From DASPMP01 sp035758925 (lineage in GTDB: Bacteria > Gemmatimonadota > Gemmatimonadetes > Gemmatimonadales > Gemmatimonadaceae): a stretch of DNA of 6,221 bases. The first letter of the stretch is position 1. Each line of letters starts with the position of its first letter. The translations under genes and the position numbers were made by a program. Positions 1 to 5,512 of this stretch are shown piece after piece. Location: NCBI GenBank assembly GCA_035758925.1, contig DASTVV010000047.1, forward strand, positions 1 to 6,221, read 5' to 3'. The notes below the pieces were generated by a model. It was not told the DNA's origin. It saw nothing but the letters and a program-made list of their open reading frames with translations, and made no database searches.

Positions 1-562
1 TATGTCCCCACGCGGCGAGCTTCGCGAGCGTGCGCGTCTGTGTGCGGAAGACCTCGAACAGTCCGGTGGGCACATTCACCTCGGGCAGCCCCATTTGCGG
101 TGCGGTGCCCCAGGCCGCGACGAGTCGGTCGGGTTCCGGGTCGGGAAGCGGGCGCAGGAGCACGCCGTTCGCCGCGCTGAACATCAGCGTGCACGCGCCT
201 ATGCCGATGGCGAAGGTGAGCACGGCGACGGACGCGAACGCCGGATTCGTCCGAAACGTGCGCAGTGCGAAGCGCACGTCGTGGAGCATGGTCTCCAGGA
301 GTCTCGGACGCGTCGAGCCAAGCTGTACGTTGGGCCGCTGGGTGCCGGCTCGGCGCCGAAGCTCGGGCGCGTGCGTCTCCAGGCCAGAGAGCTCGGCGAG
401 CGTCGCGACGCGCGCCGCGTCCTCACCCAATCCTCTGGCACGTTGCTCGGCGTAGAAGTCGTCGAGGTGCTGGGCCAGCTCTTCCACGAGCTCGGCCTCG
501 CGCTGGGGCTCGAGCCTCATCGACGCGAGCCGGTTCCGGATCTCGGGCTTGAACTCAGGCAT
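1..562 (-). CDS. ADOP/MacB-like ABC transporter permease, N-terminal part (runs off left edge)
   Basis: Only the first 187 codons are in the window; the frame stays open to base 1. Residues 1-70 form a charged, helical N-terminal domain (RNRLASMRLEPQREAELVEE, then AQHLDDFYAEQRARGLGED) typical of the prefix region of 'Acidobacterial duplicated orphan permeases'. A first membrane helix covers about residues 107-132, and is followed by the hallmark LLRPLPDPEPDRLV (about 135-148), where the periplasmic MacB_PCD-like domain begins. The FtsX domains expected later in the protein lie outside the window. The ATG (562-560) sits inside the last codons of the upstream PadR gene, giving an 8-nt overlap (ATGCCTGA) and implying translational coupling. 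No ATPase is visible beside it, which is normal for this family. Family members are inner-membrane proteins presumed to act in efflux or as MacB-like mechanotransmission devices; the substrate is unknown. Family call is firm from the N-terminal pattern; function is inferred. Confidence 0.88.
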   Translation of the reverse strand, partial: MPEFKPEIRNRLASMRLEPQREAELVEELAQHLDDFYAEQRARGLGEDAARVATLAELSGLETHAPELRRRAGTQRPNVQLGSTRPRLLETMLHDVRFALRTFRTNPAFASVAVLTFAIGIGACTLMFSAANGVLLRPLPDPEPDRLVAAWGTAPQMGLPEVNVPTGLFEVFRTQTRTLAKLAAWGH

Positions 563-902
563 TCTGCACCCCCGCGACGCGATTGATCGCGGCGAAGAAT
601 TCCTTCCACGAGCGGCGCTGGCTGGAGAGGACGTCCTTGCCCTCAGTCGTGATGCGGTAGTAGCGGCGGCGGCGCTGCCCGGCCTTCTCCACCCAGCGGC
701 CCGCGATGAGGCCCCGCTCTTCCAGCCGAACGAGCAGCGGATAGAGCGAGGCAGCATGGAACGTGAGCACGCCCTTGGAGCGCGAGGCGATGAGCTTGCT
801 GAGCTCGTAGCCGTGTCGAGGCTGCTGCTCCAGGAGCGCGAGGATCAGGAGCTCCGCGCTGCCCTTCTTCATCGCCAGTTCCAGCATCGTGGTGGCTGCC
901 AT
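555..902 (-). CDS. PadR-family transcriptional regulator (ADOP-linked), copy 1
   Basis: This 115-residue winged-helix DNA-binding protein has the usual length of short PadR regulators that precede ADOP permeases. Visible PadR signatures are KGSAELLILALLEQQPRHGYEL at about residues 13-33 (shown in part: ELLILALL and HGYELSK), SLYPLLVRLEERGLIAGRW at about 52-70 (recognition helix and wing entry), and RRRRYYRITTEGKDVL at about 77-92 (wing strand). The C-terminal helix is short, as in the PadR-s1 subgroup, where it supports dimerisation. The normal GSLYPAL is HAASLYPLL here. ATG at 902-900 was chosen because it gives the usual N-terminus; ATGs at codons 6 and 11 are alternatives, and none has a good Shine-Dalgarno sequence. 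The gene overlaps the downstream permease by 8 nt. A palindrome over its promoter suggests that it represses its own operon. The effector ligand is unknown. Confidence 0.93.
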   Translation of the reverse strand: MAATTMLELAMKKGSAELLILALLEQQPRHGYELSKLIASRSKGVLTFHAASLYPLLVRLEERGLIAGRWVEKAGQRRRRYYRITTEGKDVLSSQRRSWKEFFAAINRVAGVQNA

Positions 903-921
903 ATGTGGTGATGCCACATAT
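901..921. promoter_or_regulatory. Perfect inverted repeat, putative PadR copy 1 operator
   Basis: ATATGTGG (901-908) and CCACATAT (914-921) are exact reverse complements around a 5-bp spacer TGATG. The repeat covers the predicted -10 element and start site and reaches into the PadR start codon (902-900). It contains ATGT and ACAT half-sites 9 bp apart; characterised PadR operators in Firmicutes carry ATGT-N8-ACAT, so this is close to, but not the same as, the known spacing. The position is that expected for an autorepressor. Binding by this PadR protein is inferred. Confidence 0.62.
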
Positions 922-946
922 ATGGCACTCCCACTGGTGATGTCAA
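917..946 (-). promoter_or_regulatory. Predicted sigma70-type promoter of the PadR copy 1 operon
   Basis: On the minus strand, TTGACA (946-941, perfect -35) is followed after 18 bp by TATATG (922-917, 4/6 match to the -10). Counting from the -10 puts the start site near position 910, leaving a leader of about 8 nt before the ATG at 902. That is too short for a normal ribosome-binding site. The -10 is embedded in the right arm of the 901-921 palindrome. This is a sequence prediction only. Confidence 0.6.
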
Positions 947-954
947 GATCGCCC

Positions 955-1014
955 GCATGGGGTCTCCCGCGCGGACCACGCTCCGAGCATGGGGTCTCCC
1001 GCGCGGACCACGCT
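955..1014. repeat. Two exact 28-bp tandem repeats, 32-bp period
   Basis: The unit beginning GCATGGGGTCTCCCGCGCGG and ending ACCACGCT occurs at 955-982 and again, identically over all 28 bases, at 987-1014, with CCGA between. The 32-bp period is close to three helical turns. The first copy starts 9 bp upstream of the -35 of the PadR copy 1 promoter. Two copies with a 4-bp gap are not a CRISPR array. They could be protein-binding sites or part of a REP-like or MITE-like intergenic element. Confidence 0.85.
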
Positions 1015-1074
1015 GCGCTCCTCGGTCGCTCGCTGGCTGTCGGCGTCGGCGGGCGTCCGCCTCCGCCTCCAGAC

Positions 1075-1101
1075 GGTCCGCTCTGGGAGACCCCATTGCT
1101 C
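1075..1101. repeat. Degenerate inverted third copy of the 28-bp repeat
   Basis: The segment starting GGTCCGCTCTGGGAGACCCC is, on the opposite strand, nearly the same as 985-1009: both share GAGCA, TGGGGTCTCCC and GCGGACC, differing by two single-base indels and one substitution. It could pair with either direct copy in a single-stranded or RNA hairpin. Between them, 1015-1074 is a GC-rich stretch with a short internal inverted match (GGCGGG near 1048-1053 with TCCGCC near 1055-1060). The whole 955-1101 block looks like one intergenic element. Confidence 0.65.
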
Positions 1102-1144
1102 GCCGCTGCTCGCGCGGTCGCCCTCCCAGGCGTACTTTGGAGCC

Positions 1145-1492
1145 ATGTTCGAGTCGCGGATTCGCCGTGTCGCGTTGGTGGGCCCGATCGGGAGTCGCCG
1201 GGTCGCTGTACACACCGGCGGGTTTCCACTCGCGCCCGATCGCATGCTCCCGGACGCGGACGTGGTCGTGCTGGTGGCGGAGAAAGAGGGCGCGATGCTC
1301 TTCCGGTATACGGCTCACGGGGAGCTGTGCGGAGACACCATGCACTCCAGCGCGGCGGAGGCGGAGCATCAGGCGAAGCTCGAATACGGCGATGCGCTCT
1401 TCCCCTGGATCGACGCGCCGGAGGAAGTGAAGGACGTGCACGCGTTTGCCATCCAGTACGCCGCCGATCAGCTGAATCCGCGCAAGGAGTGA
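1145..1492 (+). CDS. Conserved-looking small protein of unknown function (115 aa)
   Basis: I do not recognise a named domain. The protein is soluble-looking, with no signal peptide or membrane helix. Its N-terminal half has a strand-rich pattern (RRVALVGPI, DADVVVLVAEKEGAMLFRYT). The C-terminal half carries GDTMHSSAAEAEHQAKLEYG followed by DALFPWIDAPEEV; this resembles, from memory, a motif of small hypothetical proteins (DTWH-x-EEA-x2-QA-x2-EYG-x-W), so it is probably a real family. The frame is open upstream to the repeat region, but ATG 1145 is preferred because the repeat block precedes it and a -10-like TACTTT (1133-1138) lies 6 nt before it. GGAG at 1139-1142 is only 2 nt from the ATG, too close for a standard ribosome-binding site. 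It is divergent from the PadR copy 1 operon. Function is unknown. Confidence 0.72.
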   Translation: MFESRIRRVALVGPIGSRRVAVHTGGFPLAPDRMLPDADVVVLVAEKEGAMLFRYTAHGELCGDTMHSSAAEAEHQAKLEYGDALFPWIDAPEEVKDVHAFAIQYAADQLNPRKE

Positions 1493-1511
1493 TCCGGACG
1501 GACACGGCGTT

Positions 1512-1529
1512 TGTCATCCCGGGGTGACA
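1512..1529. repeat. Short palindrome downstream of the 115-aa gene
   Basis: TGTCATCCC (1512-1520) faces GGGGTGACA (1521-1529), giving 9 pairs with one G-T wobble. It lies 19 nt after the stop codon at 1490-1492. It could be a weak transcript-end hairpin, but no T-run follows, so a classical intrinsic terminator is not supported. Confidence 0.45.
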
Positions 1530-1549
1530 CCGGCACCTGGTGTGTTGCT

Positions 1550-1577
1550 CGCGACTTGCATCCAAGTGCAACTCGCG
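1550..1577. repeat. Imperfect 11-bp inverted repeat in the gap between the two small genes
   Basis: CGCGACTTGCA (1550-1560) and TGCAACTCGCG (1567-1577) are inverted copies with one mismatch around a 6-nt loop TCCAAG. No T-run follows. Being about 75 nt upstream of the GTG start of the next gene, it could be a protein-binding site or an mRNA hairpin in that gene's leader. No convincing -35/-10 pair was found beside it. Confidence 0.45.
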
Positions 1578-1651
1578 CCAAGAGATGAACGAACGCGGGA
1601 GCGCTGGCGTGCCTCTGGCTGATGGCCTGGCGGCCAACATCGGAGAGCATC

Positions 1652-2245
1652 GTGCGCGGGTTCATCCTGCTGCTTCTGCTGGTCGTCGGGCCAACGTCCG
1701 CGCTCGCCCAGTTCGACCCGCGCATCAGGACCGGCGTCCAGGTTCGCGTCTCGACATCGCAGCCGGAGCAGCGCCTTGCGATCGGCAAGGTTGCGTGGAT
1801 CGACGCGGATTCGATGGTCGTCGACCGGGACACCGCGGCCTCGCTCAGATTCGCGGTGAACGACATCACCGCACTCGAGGTGTATCGCCAGGGGAAGGAC
1901 GCCGAGGCGACCGGGATGGTGTTCGGCACCCTCACCGCCGCGGGTGCGGCCGTGGTCTACGTCAAATGGTGCGTGGACAACCCGAGGCTGTGCCAGTACC
2001 TCGAGGAGGACGACGAGTCCGACCATGACGACGAGGACGACGAGGACGACTCGGAACCATTCTCAATGCTCTCCCTGGTGACACTCGGCTTCGGCGCGAT
2101 CGGGTATGCGATCGGATACGCGCTGGTGCCGCCGCGCTGGGAGGTCGTGAATCTTCCACTGCGCATCGGCGTCGCACCGATGCAGCGCGGCGTCGGCGTC
2201 TACGTGTCGCTACCGGCACCCCGCTTCGCGCGGGCTGCGCGGTAG
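1652..2245 (+). CDS. Exported or membrane-associated protein of unknown function with acidic loop (197 aa)
   Basis: GTG 1652 is preferred because GGAGA (1642-1646) is correctly spaced and the product then begins MRGFILLLLLVVGPTSALAQ, a compact signal peptide with a likely cleavage after ALA at residue 19. An in-frame ATG at 1622 would add 10 residues but has no ribosome-binding site. Residues 25-80 form a strand-rich region ending in ADSMVVDRDTAASLRFAVND and ITALEVY, a pattern I associate with small uncharacterised Gemmatimonadota proteins. Two hydrophobic segments (about 87-104 and 137-160, glycine-rich) flank a loop with two cysteines (107, 114) and an Asp/Glu-dominated run at about 118-135. 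The tail (RIGVAP, then GVGVYVSLPAP) looks like amphipathic beta strands. No enzyme motif is visible. An envelope location is likely; the role is unknown. It is followed by its own 160-bp gap and so is probably not co-transcribed with the PadR copy 2 operon. Confidence 0.75.
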   Translation: MRGFILLLLLVVGPTSALAQFDPRIRTGVQVRVSTSQPEQRLAIGKVAWIDADSMVVDRDTAASLRFAVNDITALEVYRQGKDAEATGMVFGTLTAAGAAVVYVKWCVDNPRLCQYLEEDDESDHDDEDDEDDSEPFSMLSLVTLGFGAIGYAIGYALVPPRWEVVNLPLRIGVAPMQRGVGVYVSLPAPRFARAAR

Positions 2246-2367
2246 TCCAATGCGAGTGCTTCGGCGACGAAGAAGGGATGCGCGTGCGACGCCTTCACAA
2301 TCCCATGATCAGCACATCAAGATGTAGACGCGTATCCTGTCGCCATGAAGGGCTCCGTCTCTTCTAG

Positions 2368-2397
2368 TTGACAATCTACCAGACGTCGCCCTACACT
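2368..2397 (+). promoter_or_regulatory. Predicted sigma70-type promoter of the PadR copy 2 operon
   Basis: TTGACA (2368-2373, perfect -35) is followed after 18 bp by TACACT (2392-2397, 4/6 match to the -10). The projected start site is near 2404, within about 2 nt of the ATG at 2406, so the mRNA would be effectively leaderless. No Shine-Dalgarno sequence precedes the ATG, which agrees. The 18-bp spacing and perfect -35 match those of the other PadR promoter in this window. Confidence 0.68.
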
Positions 2398-2405
2398 CTG
2401 GTAGA
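2375..2405. promoter_or_regulatory. Perfect 9-bp inverted repeat, putative PadR copy 2 operator
   Basis: TCTACCAGA (2375-2383) and TCTGGTAGA (2397-2405) are exact reverse complements separated by 13 bp. Arm centres are 22 bp apart, about two helical turns, so both face the same side of DNA. The repeat begins 2 bp after the -35, encloses most of the -10 and ends on the base before the ATG, so a bound dimer would block RNA polymerase. It shares no obvious sequence with the 901-921 palindrome. Binding by the adjacent PadR protein is inferred. Confidence 0.68.
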
Positions 2406-2771
2406 ATGCCAACCAGAACAGAAGCCACGCCCCGCGACGCGCTCCTCCAGGGAACGCTCGATCTCCTCATCCTGCGGATCCTCGCGCTCGGATCGCACCA
2501 CGGCCACGGCATCGCGATGGCCATCCTCACCCGGTCCGGCGACACGCTGCTGGTCGACCACGGATCGCTCTACCCCGCGCTCCAGCGCCTCGAGCAGCGC
2601 CGCTGGATCAAGGGCGCGTGGGGAACGTCCGAGAACAACCGCCGCGCGCGCTTCTACTCGCTCACGGCCACTGGCCACAGGCAGCTCACAGTCGAGACGG
2701 GACGCTGGAACCGTCTCGTCGAATCCATCGCCCGCGTCATGGACATGGGCCCCACGCCGGAGAACGCCTGA
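2406..2771 (+). CDS. PadR-family transcriptional regulator (ADOP-linked), copy 2
   Basis: The 121-residue protein is a winged-helix regulator of the type paired with ADOP permeases. Signatures are LLQGTLDLLILRILALGSHH and GHGIAMAI (about residues 13-40), HGSLYPALQRLEQRRWIKGAW (about 52-72, shown in part: GSLYPALQRLEQRRWI) holding the recognition helix, and RRARFYSLTATGHRQL (about 79-94) as the wing and following helix. The remaining C-terminal helix (WNRLVESIARVM) probably supports dimerisation. The ATG is fixed by the operator and -10, which end immediately before it, and by the normal N-terminal length. Its stop overlaps the permease start by one base (TGATG), so the two are one translationally coupled operon. 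Autorepression is likely from the palindrome in its promoter. The inducing ligand is unknown. Sequence identity to copy 1 is clearly limited outside the PadR motifs. Confidence 0.95.
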   Translation: MPTRTEATPRDALLQGTLDLLILRILALGSHHGHGIAMAILTRSGDTLLVDHGSLYPALQRLEQRRWIKGAWGTSENNRRARFYSLTATGHRQLTVETGRWNRLVESIARVMDMGPTPENA

Positions 2772-5383
2772 TGCTCGGCCGCCGCTCCCAACGCGACTTC
2801 GAGAACGAGGTGCGCGCCCACATCGAGCTCGAAGCCGAACGGCTTCGCGCCCAGGGGCTCTCGCGCGAGGATGCGGAGCGAGCCGCGCGCCGGAACTTCG
2901 GCAACGTCAGCGTCGCGGAGGACCGCTTCTATTACGCGCAGCGGTTCGCGGCGGTTCAGGACTGGTTGCGCGACGTCCGGCATGCATGGCGCGCGCTCCT
3001 GCGTACGCCGGGATTCCTGGTCATCTGCGTGCTCACGCTCGCGCTGGCGATCGGAGCCGTGACGGGCATGTTCAGCGTCGTCAACAACGTCATCATCAAG
3101 CCGCTGCCGTTCCAGAACGCGGACCGCCTCGTGGCCATCAGCGGCACCGCGCCGGGCTCGGATCTGTCCGAGCGGTTCGGGCTTGGCACGGAGTTCTACG
3201 TCCACTACAAGGAGCGTTCGAAGCTCCTCGACGGCATCTTCACGTTCATCGCGGGAACGTCCACGTTCCGCACGGACAAGCGCGTCGAACGCATCTCGAT
3301 GGCGTGGCCCACCAACGAGATGTACTCCACGCTGGGCGTCCGGCCGCAATTGGGGCGTCTGCCCGTCCCCGAGGATGGCGACGACGTCGTGCTCCTCAGC
3401 GACAAGCTCTGGAGCGACTGGTTCGGACGCGATCCAGCGGTGATCGGCAAGTCGTTCTTCGTGTCCGACAGCATGAAGGTGGTCATCGGCGTCATGCCGG
3501 CCGACTTCCGGATTCCCAGCGAGAATACGCTGCTGTGGGTGGCGAGTCCCATCCTGCTCGATCAGATACGTCCCGGGAATTTCGGCGGTCCGCTGATCGC
3601 GCGGCTGAAGCCCGGCGTCACCCGCGAGCAGCTCGCCAACGAGCTGACCGCAATCTCGAAGGAGCTGCCCGCCCGCTTCGGCGGCCCGCCGACATACGCG
3701 CGAATCATCGAGAAGCACCGCGCGCTGGTGGACCCGGTCCTCGACCGCATCATCGGCCCAACCACGCGGACGTCGCTCTGGGTTCTGCTCGGCGCGGTCT
3801 CTTTCGTGCTCCTCATCGCGTGCGCCAACGTCGCCAATCTCTTCCTCGTCCGCGCCGAGGGACGCCGCCGCGACATGGCCATCCGTCGCGCGATCGGCGC
3901 GTCGCGAGCGCAGCTGGTCAGGCTGCAGATGGCCGAGGCGGCGCTCGTCGCGCTGGCAGCCGGTGGTCTCGCGATCCTCATCGCAAAGTTGACGCTGCCA
4001 TTGTTCCTGGGCGCGGCGCCCCAGGGCATTCCGCGCATCGGACTCGCGGGAGTCGACGGCTGGACGGTGACCGCGGCGTTCGCGCTCGTGGTGCTCACGG
4101 CGCTCGCGTGCGGCGCGGTCCCGGCGCTGCGCGCGTCGGCGCCTGACCTCACGCGGTTGCGCGAGGGCGGACGCGGGTCGACGGGACGCCGCCACTGGGG
4201 CCGCGACCTGCTCGTCGTCGGACAGACGGCGCTGGCGCTCGTGCTGCTCATCGGCTCGGCGCTGCTGGTGCAGAGCTTCAACAAGCTGCGCCGCGTGGAC
4301 CCTGGCTACGACACGAAGGACCTCTACACGTTCCAGTACGCGCCGGATCAGCCTGGGCTCGGCAACCGCGGACCGGTGTGGGGACAGCTGCACCTCAACA
4401 TGATGGACCGGTTGCGCGCGCTGCCCGGTGTGACGGGCGTCGGCATCGTCGAGAATATTCCGCTCGACGAAGGAACGAACGGCACCAGAGTCCGCACCGC
4501 CAACACGACCGGAGAGTCGGAGGGCACCCGCGTCAACTTCACGTTCAGTGCCGGCGACTACTTCAAGATCATGGGGATCGACATGCTCGCCGGCCGCGCG
4601 TTCACGAACGACGAGGCGATCACACCGAACACCAGCGTCATCGTGAGCCGGTCGGCGGCCGCGAAGCTCTGGCCCGGTCAGAATGCACTGGGACAGAGCC
4701 TCCAGGCGAGAATAGGGCGGTCCACGCAGACGTCGTTCACGGTCGTGGGTGTCGTTGACGACGTGAAGCAGTACGACTGGCGTCTAGCAGGCGAGGAGCT
4801 GCTCTACTTTGCTCTCACGGGGCCGACGGATAGCTCGTGGGCGAGGGGAACGCCGGCGTACGTCGTGAAGTCGTCGCGCGCCGAGTTGCTGAAGGGCGAA
4901 GTGCGGAATGTGGTGCGCCAGGTGGCGCCAGAGGCGCCGGTGTATCGCGAATACACGATGGAGTTCCTGGCGCAACGGTCCATGGTGCAGCTCACGTTCA
5001 CGATGCTGACGCTTGGCGTCGTCTCGGGGCTGGCGCTGCTGCTGGGCGCGCTGGGACTGTACGGCGTGCTTTCATATGTAGTGGCCGAACGGACGCGAGA
5101 GATCGGCGTGCGCATGGCGCTGGGCGCGACGGCAGGCGTGGTGCGGCGTCAGGTGGTGTCGCAGGGAGCCAAGGTGGTGCTGATCGGCGTCACGATCGGA
5201 GTCGTCGTTGCCGTGCTGACCACGCGTCTCATGAGCGCACTGCTGTTCGGCGTGAAGCCGGTGGATCCGCTGGTGTTCGGGGCGATGTCGGCGACGATGC
5301 TCGTCGTGGGGATGCTGGCGAGCTACGTGCCCGCGCGGCGCGCGAGCAGCGTGGATCCCATGGAGTCGCTAAGGAGCGACTAG
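2771..5383 (+). CDS. ADOP/MacB-like ABC transporter permease, complete (870 aa)
   Basis: The ATG overlaps the PadR stop (TGATG), which fixes the start even though the frame is open further upstream. Order: charged helical prefix domain (residues 1-60), first membrane helix (about 80-106), VIIKPLPFQNADRLVA (108-123) opening a first periplasmic MacB_PCD-like domain (to about 330), FtsX domain 1 with helices at about 336-360, 385-415 and 430-455 and the cytoplasmic loop RRRDMAIRRAIGASRAQLVR (365-384), a further helix at 477-500, a second periplasmic domain (about 505-735), then FtsX domain 2 with helices at about 740-770, 800-820 and 835-855 and the matching loop VAERTREIGVRMALGA (771-786). This duplicated architecture and length are standard for ADOP. 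It has no nucleotide-binding domain and none is encoded nearby. Presumed inner-membrane efflux or mechanotransmission role; cargo and energising partner unknown. No frameshift seen. Confidence 0.95.
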   Translation: MLGRRSQRDFENEVRAHIELEAERLRAQGLSREDAERAARRNFGNVSVAEDRFYYAQRFAAVQDWLRDVRHAWRALLRTPGFLVICVLTLALAIGAVTGMFSVVNNVIIKPLPFQNADRLVAISGTAPGSDLSERFGLGTEFYVHYKERSKLLDGIFTFIAGTSTFRTDKRVERISMAWPTNEMYSTLGVRPQLGRLPVPEDGDDVVLLSDKLWSDWFGRDPAVIGKSFFVSDSMKVVIGVMPADFRIPSENTLLWVASPILLDQIRPGNFGGPLIARLKPGVTREQLANELTAISKELPARFGGPPTYARIIEKHRALVDPVLDRIIGPTTRTSLWVLLGAVSFVLLIACANVANLFLVRAEGRRRDMAIRRAIGASRAQLVRLQMAEAALVALAAGGLAILIAKLTLPLFLGAAPQGIPRIGLAGVDGWTVTAAFALVVLTALACGAVPALRASAPDLTRLREGGRGSTGRRHWGRDLLVVGQTALALVLLIGSALLVQSFNKLRRVDPGYDTKDLYTFQYAPDQPGLGNRGPVWGQLHLNMMDRLRALPGVTGVGIVENIPLDEGTNGTRVRTANTTGESEGTRVNFTFSAGDYFKIMGIDMLAGRAFTNDEAITPNTSVIVSRSAAAKLWPGQNALGQSLQARIGRSTQTSFTVVGVVDDVKQYDWRLAGEELLYFALTGPTDSSWARGTPAYVVKSSRAELLKGEVRNVVRQVAPEAPVYREYTMEFLAQRSMVQLTFTMLTLGVVSGLALLLGALGLYGVLSYVVAERTREIGVRMALGATAGVVRRQVVSQGAKVVLIGVTIGVVVAVLTTRLMSALLFGVKPVDPLVFGAMSATMLVVGMLASYVPARRASSVDPMESLRSD

Positions 5384-5399
5384 CGCTTGGAGAGTCCTG

Positions 5400-5422
5400 C
5401 TGCGGGAGCGTGAGTCCCGCGG
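5400..5422. terminator. Possible transcript-end hairpin after the permease gene
   Basis: CTGCGGGA (5400-5407) pairs with TCCCGCGG (5415-5422) through 8 pairs including one G-T wobble, with a 7-nt loop, 17 nt after the permease stop codon. No T-run follows on either strand, so it is at best an atypical terminator or an RNA 3'-end stabiliser. The rest of this convergent gap (5423-5512) shows only a 12-bp GC palindrome, CGGCGGCCGCCG at 5468-5479. Confidence 0.35.
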
Positions 5423-5512
5423 CCGGAGCGCCTGGCGAGTACGCACGGCCGGCGTAAGTCAACATCACGGCGGCCGCCGAGTACGGTGCTGGCCCGGAAA
5501 GAGTGTGAGCGC

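Noticed and set aside
2..586. Plus-strand 194-codon frame at the left edge
   Set aside because: It is antisense to the ADOP N-terminus, whose minus-strand translation carries unmistakable family motifs.
955..1014. CRISPR-like repeat pair
   Set aside because: Only two direct copies with a 4-bp gap; no spacers and no cas genes.
903..1640. Upstream in-frame extension of PadR copy 1
   Set aside because: It would run through the promoter, the repeats and the opposite-strand 115-aa gene; the PadR domain needs none of it.
2314..2325. ACATC-AA-GATGT inverted repeat upstream of the PadR copy 2 promoter
   Set aside because: Only 5-bp arms about 43 bp upstream of the -35; too short to separate from chance, although it contains ACAT/ATGT halves in reversed order to PadR sites.
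2618..2770. Upstream in-frame extension of the permease
   Set aside because: Overlaps PadR copy 2 out of frame; the TGATG junction and family start at MLGRRSQRDF support 2771.
2368..4146. Long plus-strand frame of 592 codons starting before PadR copy 2
   Set aside because: Arg/Pro/Ser-rich out-of-frame translation across both PadR and permease genes; no family signal.
2654..4393. Long minus-strand open frame (579 codons) opposite the permease
   Set aside because: It is antisense to a clear ADOP gene; the Arg/Asp/Glu-rich, domain-free translation is the usual shadow of GC-rich coding sequence.
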